Source of the DNA: Rariglobus sp.
GTDB taxonomy: Bacteria; Verrucomicrobiota; Verrucomicrobiia; Opitutales; Opitutaceae
Length of the DNA: 64,000 nucleotides
Direction of reading: 5' to 3'
Assembly (NCBI GenBank): GCA_029266495.1
Contig: JAQSWS010000005.1
Coordinates: 19,480-83,479, forward strand
Shown here: one piece after another, positions 39,724 through 48,263 of the stretch
How the letters are laid out: every line of letters starts with the position of its first letter
How positions within the stretch are numbered: the first letter of the stretch is position 1
Notes under the pieces: generated by a model
Database searches by the model: none
What the model was told of the DNA's origin: nothing
Seen by the model: the letters and a program-made list of their open reading frames with translations, nothing else
Program-made: the position numbers and the translations under genes

Positions 39724-40491
39724 ATGCGCATCCTTCGCAAGTTCCTCCATTGGTCATTGGTCATTGGTCATTGTGCATTCGCGGCGGGCGCCCTCGCCCA
39801 GACTCCGACCCCTGACGCCCCCAAACCCGCCCGCCTGCGCTTCCTCTTCCTCGACGAAACCCCCGGCTACTACTCGCTCAAACTCGCCAACGGCTCCCGC
39901 CAGATCAGCTCCAACCCCTACGAAATCAGCGCCCCCTACACGCCCGCCGACTTCAAATCCTTCGACGTTTATAAGACCCTTCCCGATCCGAAGACCGGTT
40001 CGATCCGTCCCGTTAAAATCGCCACCGTCACCCCTCCCGCCAACACCCCGTCCGCCCTCGTCATCATCACCCCGCGCCCCGCGGCATCCCCCGACGCCTC
40101 TCCCGTCTACAACGTCGAGCTCGTCGACAGCAACCCGGCCCTCTTCCCGGCCGGCTCCATCCGCATCATCAACCGCAGCCCCGTGTCGATGGCCGCACAG
40201 TTCAGCGACAGCCGCGTCGTTACCGCACCAGGCGAAGTCAGCCTGGTCCAGCCCGTCACCGACGCCCGCCGCCGCATCCTCTTCAAGATCGCCATCCAGG
40301 TCCAGCAGGAGGCCGGTGGCTGGCAGCTCATTCAAGACGACATCACCGTCATCCGCCCCAAAGAGCGCATGGTCGGCATCCTCGTCTATTCGGCGGGGGG
40401 CATGAGGCACATGCTCACCGCCGAAGAAATCGCTGAGATGGGCGCGCCCAAACCCGGCTGCTTCTGGCTCACGTTCTCCGATTCCCCCTGA
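39724..40491 (+). CDS. Exported protein of unknown function, partner of the Verru_Chthon-A-like gene
   Basis: 255 residues from the ATG at 39724, with a signal peptide (HWSLVIGHCAFAAGALAQ, cleavage after ALA around residue 25) whose codons are a heptamer repeat. The mature part opens with ARLRFLFLDETPGYYSLKL and has several beta-type segments (SALVIITPRPA, SIRIINRSPVSMAAQF, VSLVQPVTDARRRILFKIAIQVQQ) and a final FWLTFSDSP. I do not recognise the family. Tight spacing (14 bp after the upstream gene, 13 bp before the next) means it works with them, perhaps as a periplasmic assembly or scaffold subunit. No cysteine pair or catalytic motif. Confidence 0.8.
   Translation: MRILRKFLHWSLVIGHCAFAAGALAQTPTPDAPKPARLRFLFLDETPGYYSLKLANGSRQISSNPYEISAPYTPADFKSFDVYKTLPDPKTGSIRPVKIATVTPPANTPSALVIITPRPAASPDASPVYNVELVDSNPALFPAGSIRIINRSPVSMAAQFSDSRVVTAPGEVSLVQPVTDARRRILFKIAIQVQQEAGGWQLIQDDITVIRPKERMVGILVYSAGGMRHMLTAEEIAEMGAPKPGCFWLTFSDSP
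39751..39778 (+). repeat. Heptanucleotide repeat TGGTCAT x3 plus one variant, coding part of a signal peptide
   Basis: Three perfect TGGTCAT units and one TGTGCAT, in frame as WSLVIGHCA in the signal peptide of the 39724 gene. As the unit is 7 bp, three units read as seven codons in any frame without a stop. Confidence 0.8.
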
Positions 40492-40504
40492 TCCGCGCCC
40501 CCTC

Positions 40505-41950
40505 ATGTCCGCCCCCCGTCCGAACCTCTACCGGCGCCTCACCGCGAGTGTGCCGATTCTCATCACCGTGATCGTTCACATCGTGCTGATCGCGATCGCC
40601 GGCTACTTCGTCACCGAACAAATCGTCGGCAAAAAAAAGACTTTTGAGGCGGCCGCCGCGTCGGAGTCGATCGTTCAAAAACAGGTCGAGCACCGCCTCC
40701 AGGTCGCGCGAAAGGGCGGGGGATCCGCCAGTGCTTCACCCGTTTCGGCCTCGCGTATTTTTTCCACCGCGGAAAACGCGCTGCAAATGCCCGCCATGCC
40801 CGACCTCCCGTCAGTCGGCGCGAGTTCGCTCAGCGGCATGGGCTTCGGCAAGGGCATGGGCTCGGTCGGCACCGGCACCGGTTACAACACCGGCCTCGGC
40901 AATTCCGGCAGCCTCGGCCGCGGCTTCATGAGCATGAGCTTCCTCGGCGTCACCAACCAGCGCGTCAAAAAAGTCGTCTTCGTCGTCGACATCAGCACCG
41001 GCCTCATGGACATCCGCAAAGGCGGCTTCCGCGCCTTCGAAATCCTGCGCACCGAAATTTCCCGCCTGATCAGCCAGCTGCCCCCGACCAGCGAGTTCAA
41101 CGTCGTGCTGTTCGACGGCCTCACCCTTCGCCTTTTTTCTCAGAGCCTCACCCTCGCCACGGTCGTCAACAAGACCGCCTTCTTCGACTGGATCAAACCG
41201 ATCAACGCCAGTCTCTCCACCTTGGGCTCAAGCTCCATCCCCGCGTCGTCCCCCCGCTGGACCTTCAGCCGCCCCGAGAACCTCAAACTCGACCCCGAAT
41301 ACGGTCCTGCCTCCTGGGTTCAAGGCATCCATGCCGCCCTCGAACAAAAACCCGACACCGTCTTCGTGATCACCGGTTCCGGCGGCGCCGGCCAGATCCG
41401 TCTCAGCGACGAAACCATCGCGCGTCACCGCGAAGCCCGCGCCAAGCAGCTTGCCGAACTCAAGGCCTCGGGCCTCGACATCGCCAGCATCAGCGCCGCC
41501 CGCAACAAGGCCTTCGCGAAACTTCGCGCCGAGTTCGATGCCATCAACCAAAAGCTCCTCGCCCAAGGGAAGGACCCCTTCGTCATCCAGGCAACCCGCC
41601 GCGTTCTCGACGCCGACTTCCAGGCCGCCCTCAAGCGAGCCGGCTTCACGCTCTCGCTCGACACCACCGGCTGGACCGACAAGGCCGGCCAGCCCATCTG
41701 GACCGACTTCAGCACCAATGTCGCCATGTCCCACAACGCCGGATTTTCCGACGTCCTCAGCCACGTATCGAAACTCCAATACGGGCTGCTCTCCGAACGC
41801 GCCTCGCTCAATCTCTTCCTCTTCGTCGGCCCGGGTGAAAAGACCGAGGCGACCGAGAAAAATCTCTCCACGTTCACTGCGAAAAATGGTGGCAAGTTCA
41901 ACCTGCTCACCACCAGACGCCTCGAAGAACTGACTCGCAAGAAACCGTGA
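40505..41950 (+). CDS. Membrane-anchored VWA-like protein with degenerate metal site
   Basis: 481 residues. One N-terminal membrane segment (about 15-36, VPILITVIVHIVLIAIAGYFV), then a polar and Gly/Met/Ser-rich linker (about 50-140). A von Willebrand A-like domain begins at KKVVFVVDISTGLMD (about residue 158): the expected DxSxS metal motif is reduced to DISTG. IRKGGFRAFEILRTEISRLI and FNVVLFDG follow as in VWA proteins, and PDTVFVITGSGG would be the later strand. About 100 residues with a helical, Lys/Ala-rich insertion follow. Third gene of the operon starting at 35897. It may anchor or regulate assembly of the giant pilin-like protein; this is inference. Confidence 0.75.
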   Translation: MSAPRPNLYRRLTASVPILITVIVHIVLIAIAGYFVTEQIVGKKKTFEAAAASESIVQKQVEHRLQVARKGGGSASASPVSASRIFSTAENALQMPAMPDLPSVGASSLSGMGFGKGMGSVGTGTGYNTGLGNSGSLGRGFMSMSFLGVTNQRVKKVVFVVDISTGLMDIRKGGFRAFEILRTEISRLISQLPPTSEFNVVLFDGLTLRLFSQSLTLATVVNKTAFFDWIKPINASLSTLGSSSIPASSPRWTFSRPENLKLDPEYGPASWVQGIHAALEQKPDTVFVITGSGGAGQIRLSDETIARHREARAKQLAELKASGLDIASISAARNKAFAKLRAEFDAINQKLLAQGKDPFVIQATRRVLDADFQAALKRAGFTLSLDTTGWTDKAGQPIWTDFSTNVAMSHNAGFSDVLSHVSKLQYGLLSERASLNLFLFVGPGEKTEATEKNLSTFTAKNGGKFNLLTTRRLEELTRKKP

Positions 41951-41982
41951 TTCCTACCGATCCACCCCCGGTCTTCCCCTTC

Positions 41983-43620
41983 ATGAAATTGATCTTTCGG
42001 CGCCTGTTCCCGCTCTACCTGCTGCTCGCGGCCCTCCCCCTTGCCGCTCAAGGCACCGCCCCGACCAAGCCGCTCGTCGCCAACGGCGACTTCGAGGCAC
42101 CCACCGCCGCCGATAATCTGCCCGCCGCCTGGGAGGGCAAATCCGAGGGCGTGGTCACGGTCGTCAAAGAGGAGGACCGCCAGTTCGTCCGTCTGGTTTC
42201 CCAGGCGCCCAATCAGCTCGTGCTGATTTCCCAGCTCGTGCCCGTCCCGCCGGACGTGAAGGGCCTCGTTGTCCAGGCCCGCTTCCGCACCGCCAATGTC
42301 AAATTCGGCAAAGATTTCCTCTGCGACGCCCGCACCCGTTTCTCCTTCCTCGACGCCGCCGGCCAGCCCGTCGGCAAGAGTCCGAGCGACGTGATCTTCA
42401 ACGCCAACGCCAAGACGTGGACCGATGTCGAGCGCAAGTTCCTCATCCCCGAGGGTGCCGCCACCCTCAAGGTCAACCTCTGCCTCAACCGCCCCGCCTC
42501 GGGCACCCTCGACGTCGATGCGATCCGCCTTTCGCCCATGGACGCAAGCGAGGCCGAGGCCCTCGCACAGGCCCCGCTCCGCGCCCAGCAGAAGAAACTC
42601 GCCGACGAGGAGGAATCCTCCCGCCTGATCCAACTGCCATCCCTTACCCGCGAGCTCAAAGTCTCCGGAAACAAACTCATCAACGACCAGGGCCGCCCGG
42701 TCATCCTTCAAGGCGTCAACGTCCCCAGCCTCGAGTGGTCCGCCAAGGGTGAGCAGGTCAACCGCTCCGCCAAGGTCGCGCTCCTCGACTGGAAGGCCAA
42801 CGTCATCCGCGTCCCTGTTTCCAACAGCTATTGGTTTGGCCGCGGCAAGGGCGCCAAGGAACCGTCCAACGACGCGGACGCCTACCGCCGCATCGTGGAT
42901 GACCTGGTCAAGATCGCCGCCGGCCAGGGCGCCTACCTCATCCTCGACCTCCACCTCTTCGGCGGCCCCAAGGCCAACGCCGTGGAGTTCTGGAAGGACG
43001 CCGCCGCGCGTTACGCCAACAACCCCGCCGTGCTCTTCGACCTCTTCAACGAACCCACCGGCATCACTTGGGACCTGTGGCAAAAAGGCGGCGTGCGCGA
43101 GGTGAAGGACAAAAAAACCCAGGAGGTCACCCAGGTCGAAGTCGTCGGCATGCAGGCGCTCATCGATGCCGTCCGCTCCACCGGCGCCCGCAACATCGTC
43201 ATCGCGGGCGGCGTGGGCTACGCCTACGACCTTAGCGGCGTCCTTGAGGGTTACGCCTTGGCCGATCACGACGGCAATGGACTCGTCTACGCCACCCATT
43301 TCTACAACTGGCACCGCGGCTGGGAGAAGCGCTTTCTCCCGCTCGCGAACAAATATCCGATCCTCGTCGGCGAATTTGGAGCCGACGTAAAGAAGATGTC
43401 CTTCATCCCCGGCAACCAGCAGGAAAATCCCTACACTTGGATGCCCGACGCGCTCGGCATGATCCAAAAATACAACCTGAACTGGACCGCGTTCTCCTTT
43501 CATCCGGCGGCCTCTCCCGTGCTCATCAAAGACTGGACCTACGAACCCACGCCGTTTTTCGGCGCCTTCGTGAAGGACGCCCTCGCGGGCAAAAAATTCG
43601 AGTCCGTAAAACTCCGCTGA
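41983..43620 (+). CDS. Exported glycoside hydrolase family 5 (cellulase-like) with N-terminal carbohydrate-binding-like domain
   Basis: 545 residues from the ATG at 41983, which opens a signal peptide (FPLYLLLAALPLAAQG). An upstream GTG at 41947 overlaps the previous stop and is less likely. The N-terminal ~180 residues begin LVANGDFEAPTAADNLPAAW, a beta-sandwich CBM4/9-like pattern. The GH5 barrel runs from about 230: GVNVPSLEW, VIRVPVSNSYWFG, YLILDLHLFGGP, LFDLFNEPTG with acid/base Glu near 357, and ILVGEFGAD with nucleophile Glu near 464. Likely a beta-1,4-glucanase or mannanase; the sub-specificity cannot be read. It follows the VWA gene by 32 bp and may be co-transcribed with it. Confidence 0.9.
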   Translation: MKLIFRRLFPLYLLLAALPLAAQGTAPTKPLVANGDFEAPTAADNLPAAWEGKSEGVVTVVKEEDRQFVRLVSQAPNQLVLISQLVPVPPDVKGLVVQARFRTANVKFGKDFLCDARTRFSFLDAAGQPVGKSPSDVIFNANAKTWTDVERKFLIPEGAATLKVNLCLNRPASGTLDVDAIRLSPMDASEAEALAQAPLRAQQKKLADEEESSRLIQLPSLTRELKVSGNKLINDQGRPVILQGVNVPSLEWSAKGEQVNRSAKVALLDWKANVIRVPVSNSYWFGRGKGAKEPSNDADAYRRIVDDLVKIAAGQGAYLILDLHLFGGPKANAVEFWKDAAARYANNPAVLFDLFNEPTGITWDLWQKGGVREVKDKKTQEVTQVEVVGMQALIDAVRSTGARNIVIAGGVGYAYDLSGVLEGYALADHDGNGLVYATHFYNWHRGWEKRFLPLANKYPILVGEFGADVKKMSFIPGNQQENPYTWMPDALGMIQKYNLNWTAFSFHPAASPVLIKDWTYEPTPFFGAFVKDALAGKKFESVKLR

Positions 43621-43709
43621 TTTCCCCATGCGCCTGTTTCGCAATCAGCGCTACCCCCACCAGGTCTACGCCAGGTTCCGGTGACCCCGGCCTTCCTGGT
43701 CGCTCCTCC

Positions 43710-44750
43710 ATGACCCGTCTCATCACGATGAAGGAGATTGCGGTCGCGGCCGGCGTTTCCACCGCCACCATCAGCCGGGCACTCGGAACCCACCCCCGCA
43801 TCCCCGACGCCACCCGCCAGCGTATCCGGAAACTGGCGATTTCGCTCGGCTACCGGCCCAATCCGCTGCTCTCCGCCTACGCCCGGCAGCGCCGGGGAAA
43901 AACCCTGGGCGCGGAGATCGCCACGCTCGCCTACGTCACCAATTTCCCGACCGCCGACGAATGGCGGGGGAATACCTTCTACCAGCTGCTGTTCAAGGGC
44001 GCCGTCGCACAGGCCCGGCGCAACGGCTACAAGCTGGAGCATTTCTGGCTGCGCGAACCCGGCATGACCGGCAAACGACTCAGCGGGATTCTCGACAGCC
44101 GCGGCATCTCCGGCGTTTGCATCGCCCCGACCCCTGTGGTGCGGCGGATAGATCTTGAGTGGAGCCGTTTCTGCTGCGTGACGATCGGCTACTCGCTGCT
44201 GCAACCGTTGCTGCACCGCACCGCACCCCATCACTTCCAGGCCGTCCTCATCGCCAGCCGCAAGCTATGGCGCCTCGGCTACACCCGGATCGGTCTGTGC
44301 ATAAAGGCCGCCACCAGCCCCCAAGTGAACGATCTCTGGCTGGCCGGCGCATTGGTTACCCAGCAGCAAAATCCCCAGACTCCGCTAAAGGTGTTTCTTT
44401 ATGAAGAAACCAGTCGCGGCGACATCCCCGCCTGGATCGCGAAGGAACGTCTTGAGGTCATTCTGAGCGACAATCCCCAGGCGCTGCGGGACCTGACGCG
44501 CGGCGGTGCCCAGGCGGCGGACAACGTAAGCTTCATCACGCTCAACTGGACCAGGCACGAGGCGGACGTCGCCGGTATCGACCAACGTCCGGGCGCCATC
44601 GGCGCGGCCGCGATGGACCTGCTCTTCGGCTTGTTGCAACGCGGTGAACGAGGCATCCCCAAAATCCCCATTACCTCGATGATCGACGGCGAGTGGATCG
44701 GCGGATCCAGAGTCGCGGCTAAATCCGATCTCTTGCACGAAAGCCCATAA
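43710..44750 (+). CDS. LacI-family transcriptional regulator (regulator 1)
   Basis: 346 residues. N-terminal LacI HTH: TMKEIAVAAGVSTATISRALG (recognition helix residues T-A after GVS) and IRKLAISLGYRPNPLL. The hinge reads SAYARQRRGK in place of the usual ARxL hinge helix, a variant common in verrucomicrobial LacI proteins. The effector domain (about 70-335) has RLSGILDSRGISGVCIAP and LGYTRIGLCIK. It lies between two GH5 genes, 90 bp after the first and 211 bp before the second, and probably controls them in response to an oligosaccharide. Its recognition dipeptide (TA) differs from that of regulator 2 at 54364 (QT), so the operators should differ. Confidence 0.9.
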   Translation: MTRLITMKEIAVAAGVSTATISRALGTHPRIPDATRQRIRKLAISLGYRPNPLLSAYARQRRGKTLGAEIATLAYVTNFPTADEWRGNTFYQLLFKGAVAQARRNGYKLEHFWLREPGMTGKRLSGILDSRGISGVCIAPTPVVRRIDLEWSRFCCVTIGYSLLQPLLHRTAPHHFQAVLIASRKLWRLGYTRIGLCIKAATSPQVNDLWLAGALVTQQQNPQTPLKVFLYEETSRGDIPAWIAKERLEVILSDNPQALRDLTRGGAQAADNVSFITLNWTRHEADVAGIDQRPGAIGAAAMDLLFGLLQRGERGIPKIPITSMIDGEWIGGSRVAAKSDLLHESP

Positions 44751-44961
44751 CCAGCGGCGCCAAAACAGCCTGCGGTGTGCAACAAGCTGCGCAACGAGGC
44801 GGTTGTTTAGCCGGGCGCTCCGCTCATCGTTTGCAACAGGACCCACTCGTATCGAGTTTTCACCTACCGAAACCAAAGACCGGCTTCGTTCCCCGCATCC
44901 TTCCTTCCGCCGCATCCCGCCCTGGATGCACCCGGCTGCTGCCTTGCCCGCTTTCCCCCCC
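44751..44961. other. Control region upstream of the large GH5 gene
   Basis: 211 bp, no coding sequence supported. Contains an inverted repeat ACTCG-tat-CGAGT at 44845-44857 and the repeated word TGCAACA (near 44779 and 44832), possible weak operator sites for LacI regulator 1. The start at 44962 is about 100 bp beyond the palindrome. Confidence 0.35.
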
Positions 44962-47900
44962 ATGAAAATAACAAACAAGCCCCAGGCCTCCCCCCGCCGA
45001 ATGCTCCGTCATTCGTTCGTCACCTTGCTTGCCACCGCCCTCGCCGTCCCGGCCTCCGCCGCCGACTGGTATCTCCGCGCCTCCCAACCCGTCACCAGCG
45101 ACTGGCATACCGTCGCAGAATGGAACTCCACCCCGAACGGCACCGGCTCCAACGCCACCGCCATCTCCGCAGCCGATACGTATTATCTTAACAACTACAG
45201 CCTCCGCACGCCCTACATGGCCGGTCCCGTCACCTTTGGCGGCGGCCTCCTCCGTCTCTCCGGCAGCGCCAGCGTCCTCGGCATCAAGACCACCGGCGCC
45301 GCCGGCGCGACAATTCCGAATCTCGTCTCCGAAGGCGGTCGGATCGAAAACTCCGAGGGCGGCACCGTTTACCTGAACGTCACGAACTTCAACGCCATCT
45401 CCGGCTCCACGTCGCTCACCAGCGTCTCCGGCCGCACCACCAAACTCTCCGTCGGCGCGCTCTCCGGCTCCGGTGAACTCCTCGTCTCCGGTTCCGGCAG
45501 CACCGTTCTGCTCTCCGTCACGCAGGCGTCCGCCTTCACCGGCACCGTCCGCCTCGCATCGGGCACGCTTAACTTCGACGCCGACCTCGTCTCCTCCGGT
45601 CCGCTCGTCCTCGCCGGCGGCACGCTCGTCCTCGACCAGGCCGTCACCGTGACGTCGTTGACCATCGGCACCACCACCTACGCCGCCGGCACCTACAACT
45701 ACGCCGCGCTCGCCTCGACCGGTCGCCTGTCTCCCGCGTCCACCGGCACCATCACGGTCAACCCGGCGACCACATGGTATCTCAAACCCGACAACCAGCC
45801 GACCCCCAACCACTGGAAAACCCTCGCCGACTGGAGTTCCACTCCCGATGGCACCGGTCCCAGCCCGACCGGGTTCCGCGCCGCCGACATCTTTGACACC
45901 AACGGCAAACTCACCCTGCGCACGCCGTTCGTGAACACCCAGGTGCCCGACAACACCTTCACCGGCGGACAGCTGCGCATGACCACCAGCACCTTCACCC
46001 TCGCGGTCAAGGGCTACTCCAACACCGTGCTCGCCACCCTCCCGAGCCTCTACGCGAACAACGGCAAGATCACCCAAAACGCCAACACCGCCGTCCGCCT
46101 GCGCGTCGATCACTTCGAGAACCAGGCGACCGGCACTTCCGGCCTCACGATCAACTCCGCCAGCGGGACAAACGCCGCCTTCGACCTCTCCGTCGGCAAG
46201 CTCGTCGGCTCCGGCATCCTGCGCTACTCCGCCGGCGGCTCCACCTTCCGCCTGAGCGCGGACGATGCCACCACCTACACGGGTGACATCTACCTCGCCA
46301 ACGGAAAGCTCAACTTCGACAACGACTTCAATTCCGCCGGTCGCCTCGTGATCGACGCCCCCGGCTTCGTCGAGCTCGACCAGGTCGCCACGTTCACCGA
46401 ACTCGTCGTCGCCGGCACCGAGTATCCGATCGGCAACTACTCGCTCGCCACGCTCCAGGCCAACCACCCGGGCATGTTCACCGGCACCGCCGGCGGCGCC
46501 CTTGTCGTCCGCGGCCCCGCCGATTGGTATCTCACCACCAGCCAGACCGGCACGACCGACAGCTGGAACACCCGCCTGCATTGGAACTCCGCCCCCGACG
46601 GCTCCGGCGTCGTTCCGCCCACGATCAACCCGATCGACAACTACGCCAACCAGACCAACGGCCGCACCGTGCGCACGCCGGACACCGCCTCCACCTTCGG
46701 CGGTGGCGCGCTCGTCCTGAAATCCGGCGGCAAGCTCATGCTCCGCACCCCCGCCGGCGCCACCAGCACCATCCCGACCCTTCAGACCGAGGCCGGCGCC
46801 ACGATCTATAACGGCATGGTCGGCGTCGCCCAGTCCCTCGACATCGGCACTTGGAACGCAGTCTCCGGCACCACCGTCCTCACCACCACCACCGGCGCCG
46901 CGGGCGGCTCGTTCGACCTCCGCGTCCATCACCTCAAGGGCGCCGGCCACATCACCGTCGGCGGCAACAGCATCGTCCGCCCCATCGTCAACCACGGCGG
47001 CCAATACACCGGCACGTTCACCGTGAACAGCAACGCCGTCGTCACGTTCGACGAGCCCTTCGGCATCAGCGGCAAACTCGTGGTCAACACCGGCGCGAAT
47101 GTCACCTTCAACGACTGGGCCTACGTCACCGCGCTCACCGTCAACGGTGTCGTCAAGCCCCTCGGCATCCACACCGCGGCCAGCCTCGGCCTCGCCGGCT
47201 CGGGCAGCGTCGTCGTCTGCCAGCCCACCGCCGAATCGCCCCAGATGTTCGGCGTGAACTTCGCCGGCGCCGAGTTCAACGACCCCTTCTGGCAAACCAA
47301 CGCCGCCATGTGGGATTATTACCAGGCGAAGGGCCTCACCCTCATTCGCATGCCCGTCAAGTGGAGCCGCATCCAGTCCACGCTCAACGGCCCGGTGAAC
47401 TTCACCCAGATGGACCAGTGCATCGCCCTCGCCGCCGCCCGTGGCATGAAGGTCATCATCGATATCCACAACTATGCCGCCTATGTCGGCGGCACTAACC
47501 CGCCGCGTCTCGGCTCCACCGGCCTGCCGATTAGCGCCTTCACCAACGTCTGGTCGCAGATCGCCGACCACTACAAAAACAACACCGCCGTTTACGGTTA
47601 CGACCTCATGAACGAGCCCGTCGGCATCGACATGTCCATATGGTCCGACGCCGCCCAACAAGCCGTCACCGCCATCCGCAAGACAGGCGCCGGGCAATAC
47701 GTCCTCGTCGAGGGCCTCGCCTACTCCAAAGCCACCACGTGGGTGCCCACCTCCGGCACCCTAAACGTCACGATGGATATCAAGGACCCCGTGGGCCGTC
47801 TGATCTACTCCGCCCATTCGTATTGGGATTATAAGGACAACCCCTACGCCTCCCCCGCCTACTACGGTTCCGACGGCGTCTATCGCTCCGACGACGTGCC

Positions 47901-48192
47901 CACTCCCGACATCGGCGTGAAACACGTGAAGCCCTTCGTCGAGTGGCTCAAAACCCGCCCCTACGCCTACGGCAACGTCGGCGAATATTGCGTCCCGAAC
48001 AACTACTACCAGGCCGGCTGGAACGAGGCCATGGCCAACTTCCTCCAGTATCTGCGCGATAACAACATCGGCGCCACCTACTGGGCCGCGGGCAACAACT
48101 GGATCCCCAGCCCGACCATCTGCCACCCGCAGCCGTTCCCCGGCACCGACAAGCCCCAGATGTCCGTGCTCGAGCTGTTCAACAACAACTGA
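44962..48192 (+). CDS. Large exported GH5 enzyme with three N-terminal ~245-residue beta-rich repeats
   Basis: 1076 residues from the ATG at 44962 (a second ATG at 45001 is also possible). Signal peptide ends PASAA near residue 34. Three repeats follow (about 34-268, 269-518, 519-755), each opening with WYL followed by a W-N/D-W...S.PDGTG motif, then a right-handed beta-helix-like run of Thr/Ser/Gly-rich strands; I know no named domain for the whole repeat. The C-terminal GH5 barrel (about 758-1076) starts MFGVNFAGAEF and has IRMPVKWSRI, KVIIDIHNYAAY, YDLMNEPVG (acid/base Glu near 885) and YGNVGEYCVPNN (nucleophile Glu near 1008). Likely an extracellular endoglucanase-type enzyme with the repeats as spacer or polysaccharide-binding arms. 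A strong terminator follows. Confidence 0.9.
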   Translation: MKITNKPQASPRRMLRHSFVTLLATALAVPASAADWYLRASQPVTSDWHTVAEWNSTPNGTGSNATAISAADTYYLNNYSLRTPYMAGPVTFGGGLLRLSGSASVLGIKTTGAAGATIPNLVSEGGRIENSEGGTVYLNVTNFNAISGSTSLTSVSGRTTKLSVGALSGSGELLVSGSGSTVLLSVTQASAFTGTVRLASGTLNFDADLVSSGPLVLAGGTLVLDQAVTVTSLTIGTTTYAAGTYNYAALASTGRLSPASTGTITVNPATTWYLKPDNQPTPNHWKTLADWSSTPDGTGPSPTGFRAADIFDTNGKLTLRTPFVNTQVPDNTFTGGQLRMTTSTFTLAVKGYSNTVLATLPSLYANNGKITQNANTAVRLRVDHFENQATGTSGLTINSASGTNAAFDLSVGKLVGSGILRYSAGGSTFRLSADDATTYTGDIYLANGKLNFDNDFNSAGRLVIDAPGFVELDQVATFTELVVAGTEYPIGNYSLATLQANHPGMFTGTAGGALVVRGPADWYLTTSQTGTTDSWNTRLHWNSAPDGSGVVPPTINPIDNYANQTNGRTVRTPDTASTFGGGALVLKSGGKLMLRTPAGATSTIPTLQTEAGATIYNGMVGVAQSLDIGTWNAVSGTTVLTTTTGAAGGSFDLRVHHLKGAGHITVGGNSIVRPIVNHGGQYTGTFTVNSNAVVTFDEPFGISGKLVVNTGANVTFNDWAYVTALTVNGVVKPLGIHTAASLGLAGSGSVVVCQPTAESPQMFGVNFAGAEFNDPFWQTNAAMWDYYQAKGLTLIRMPVKWSRIQSTLNGPVNFTQMDQCIALAAARGMKVIIDIHNYAAYVGGTNPPRLGSTGLPISAFTNVWSQIADHYKNNTAVYGYDLMNEPVGIDMSIWSDAAQQAVTAIRKTGAGQYVLVEGLAYSKATTWVPTSGTLNVTMDIKDPVGRLIYSAHSYWDYKDNPYASPAYYGSDGVYRSDDVPTPDIGVKHVKPFVEWLKTRPYAYGNVGEYCVPNNYYQAGWNEAMANFLQYLRDNNIGATYWAAGNNWIPSPTICHPQPFPGTDKPQMSVLELFNNN
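45064..47225 (+). repeat. Three coding repeats (~720-750 bp each) in the large GH5 gene
   Basis: Repeat starts at about 45064 (DWYLRAS), 45769 (TTWYLKP) and 46519 (ADWYLTT). They share a tryptophan-rich opening and a periodic beta-strand body but are clearly diverged from one another, so the triplication is old. Confidence 0.75.
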
Positions 48193-48207
48193 TCCTCGCA
48201 CTCCCCG

Positions 48208-48240
48208 GGCCCGTCCGCCTTTCGGCGGACGGGCCTCTTT
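48208..48240 (+). terminator. Rho-independent terminator after the large GH5 gene
   Basis: GGCCCGTCCGCC-tttc-GGCGGACGGGCC, 12-bp perfect stem and UUUC tetraloop, followed by TCTTTC; 15 bp past the stop at 48192. Confidence 0.85.
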
Positions 48241-48263
48241 CGCTTCTCCCGCTTCCGCCCTCC

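Noticed and set aside
43710..44750. LacI regulator 1 considered as the binder of the GGTTWAnCGTTRACC sites
   Set aside because: It lies about 10 kb from the nearest site and has different recognition-helix residues (TA against QT); regulator 2 is inside the site cluster and is the simpler choice, though not proven.
44860..47697. Long minus-strand open frame (~945 codons) opposite the large GH5 gene
   Set aside because: Gly/Val/Asp-rich low-complexity product typical of an antisense shadow in GC-rich DNA; the plus strand has a signal peptide, repeats and GH5 catalytic motifs.
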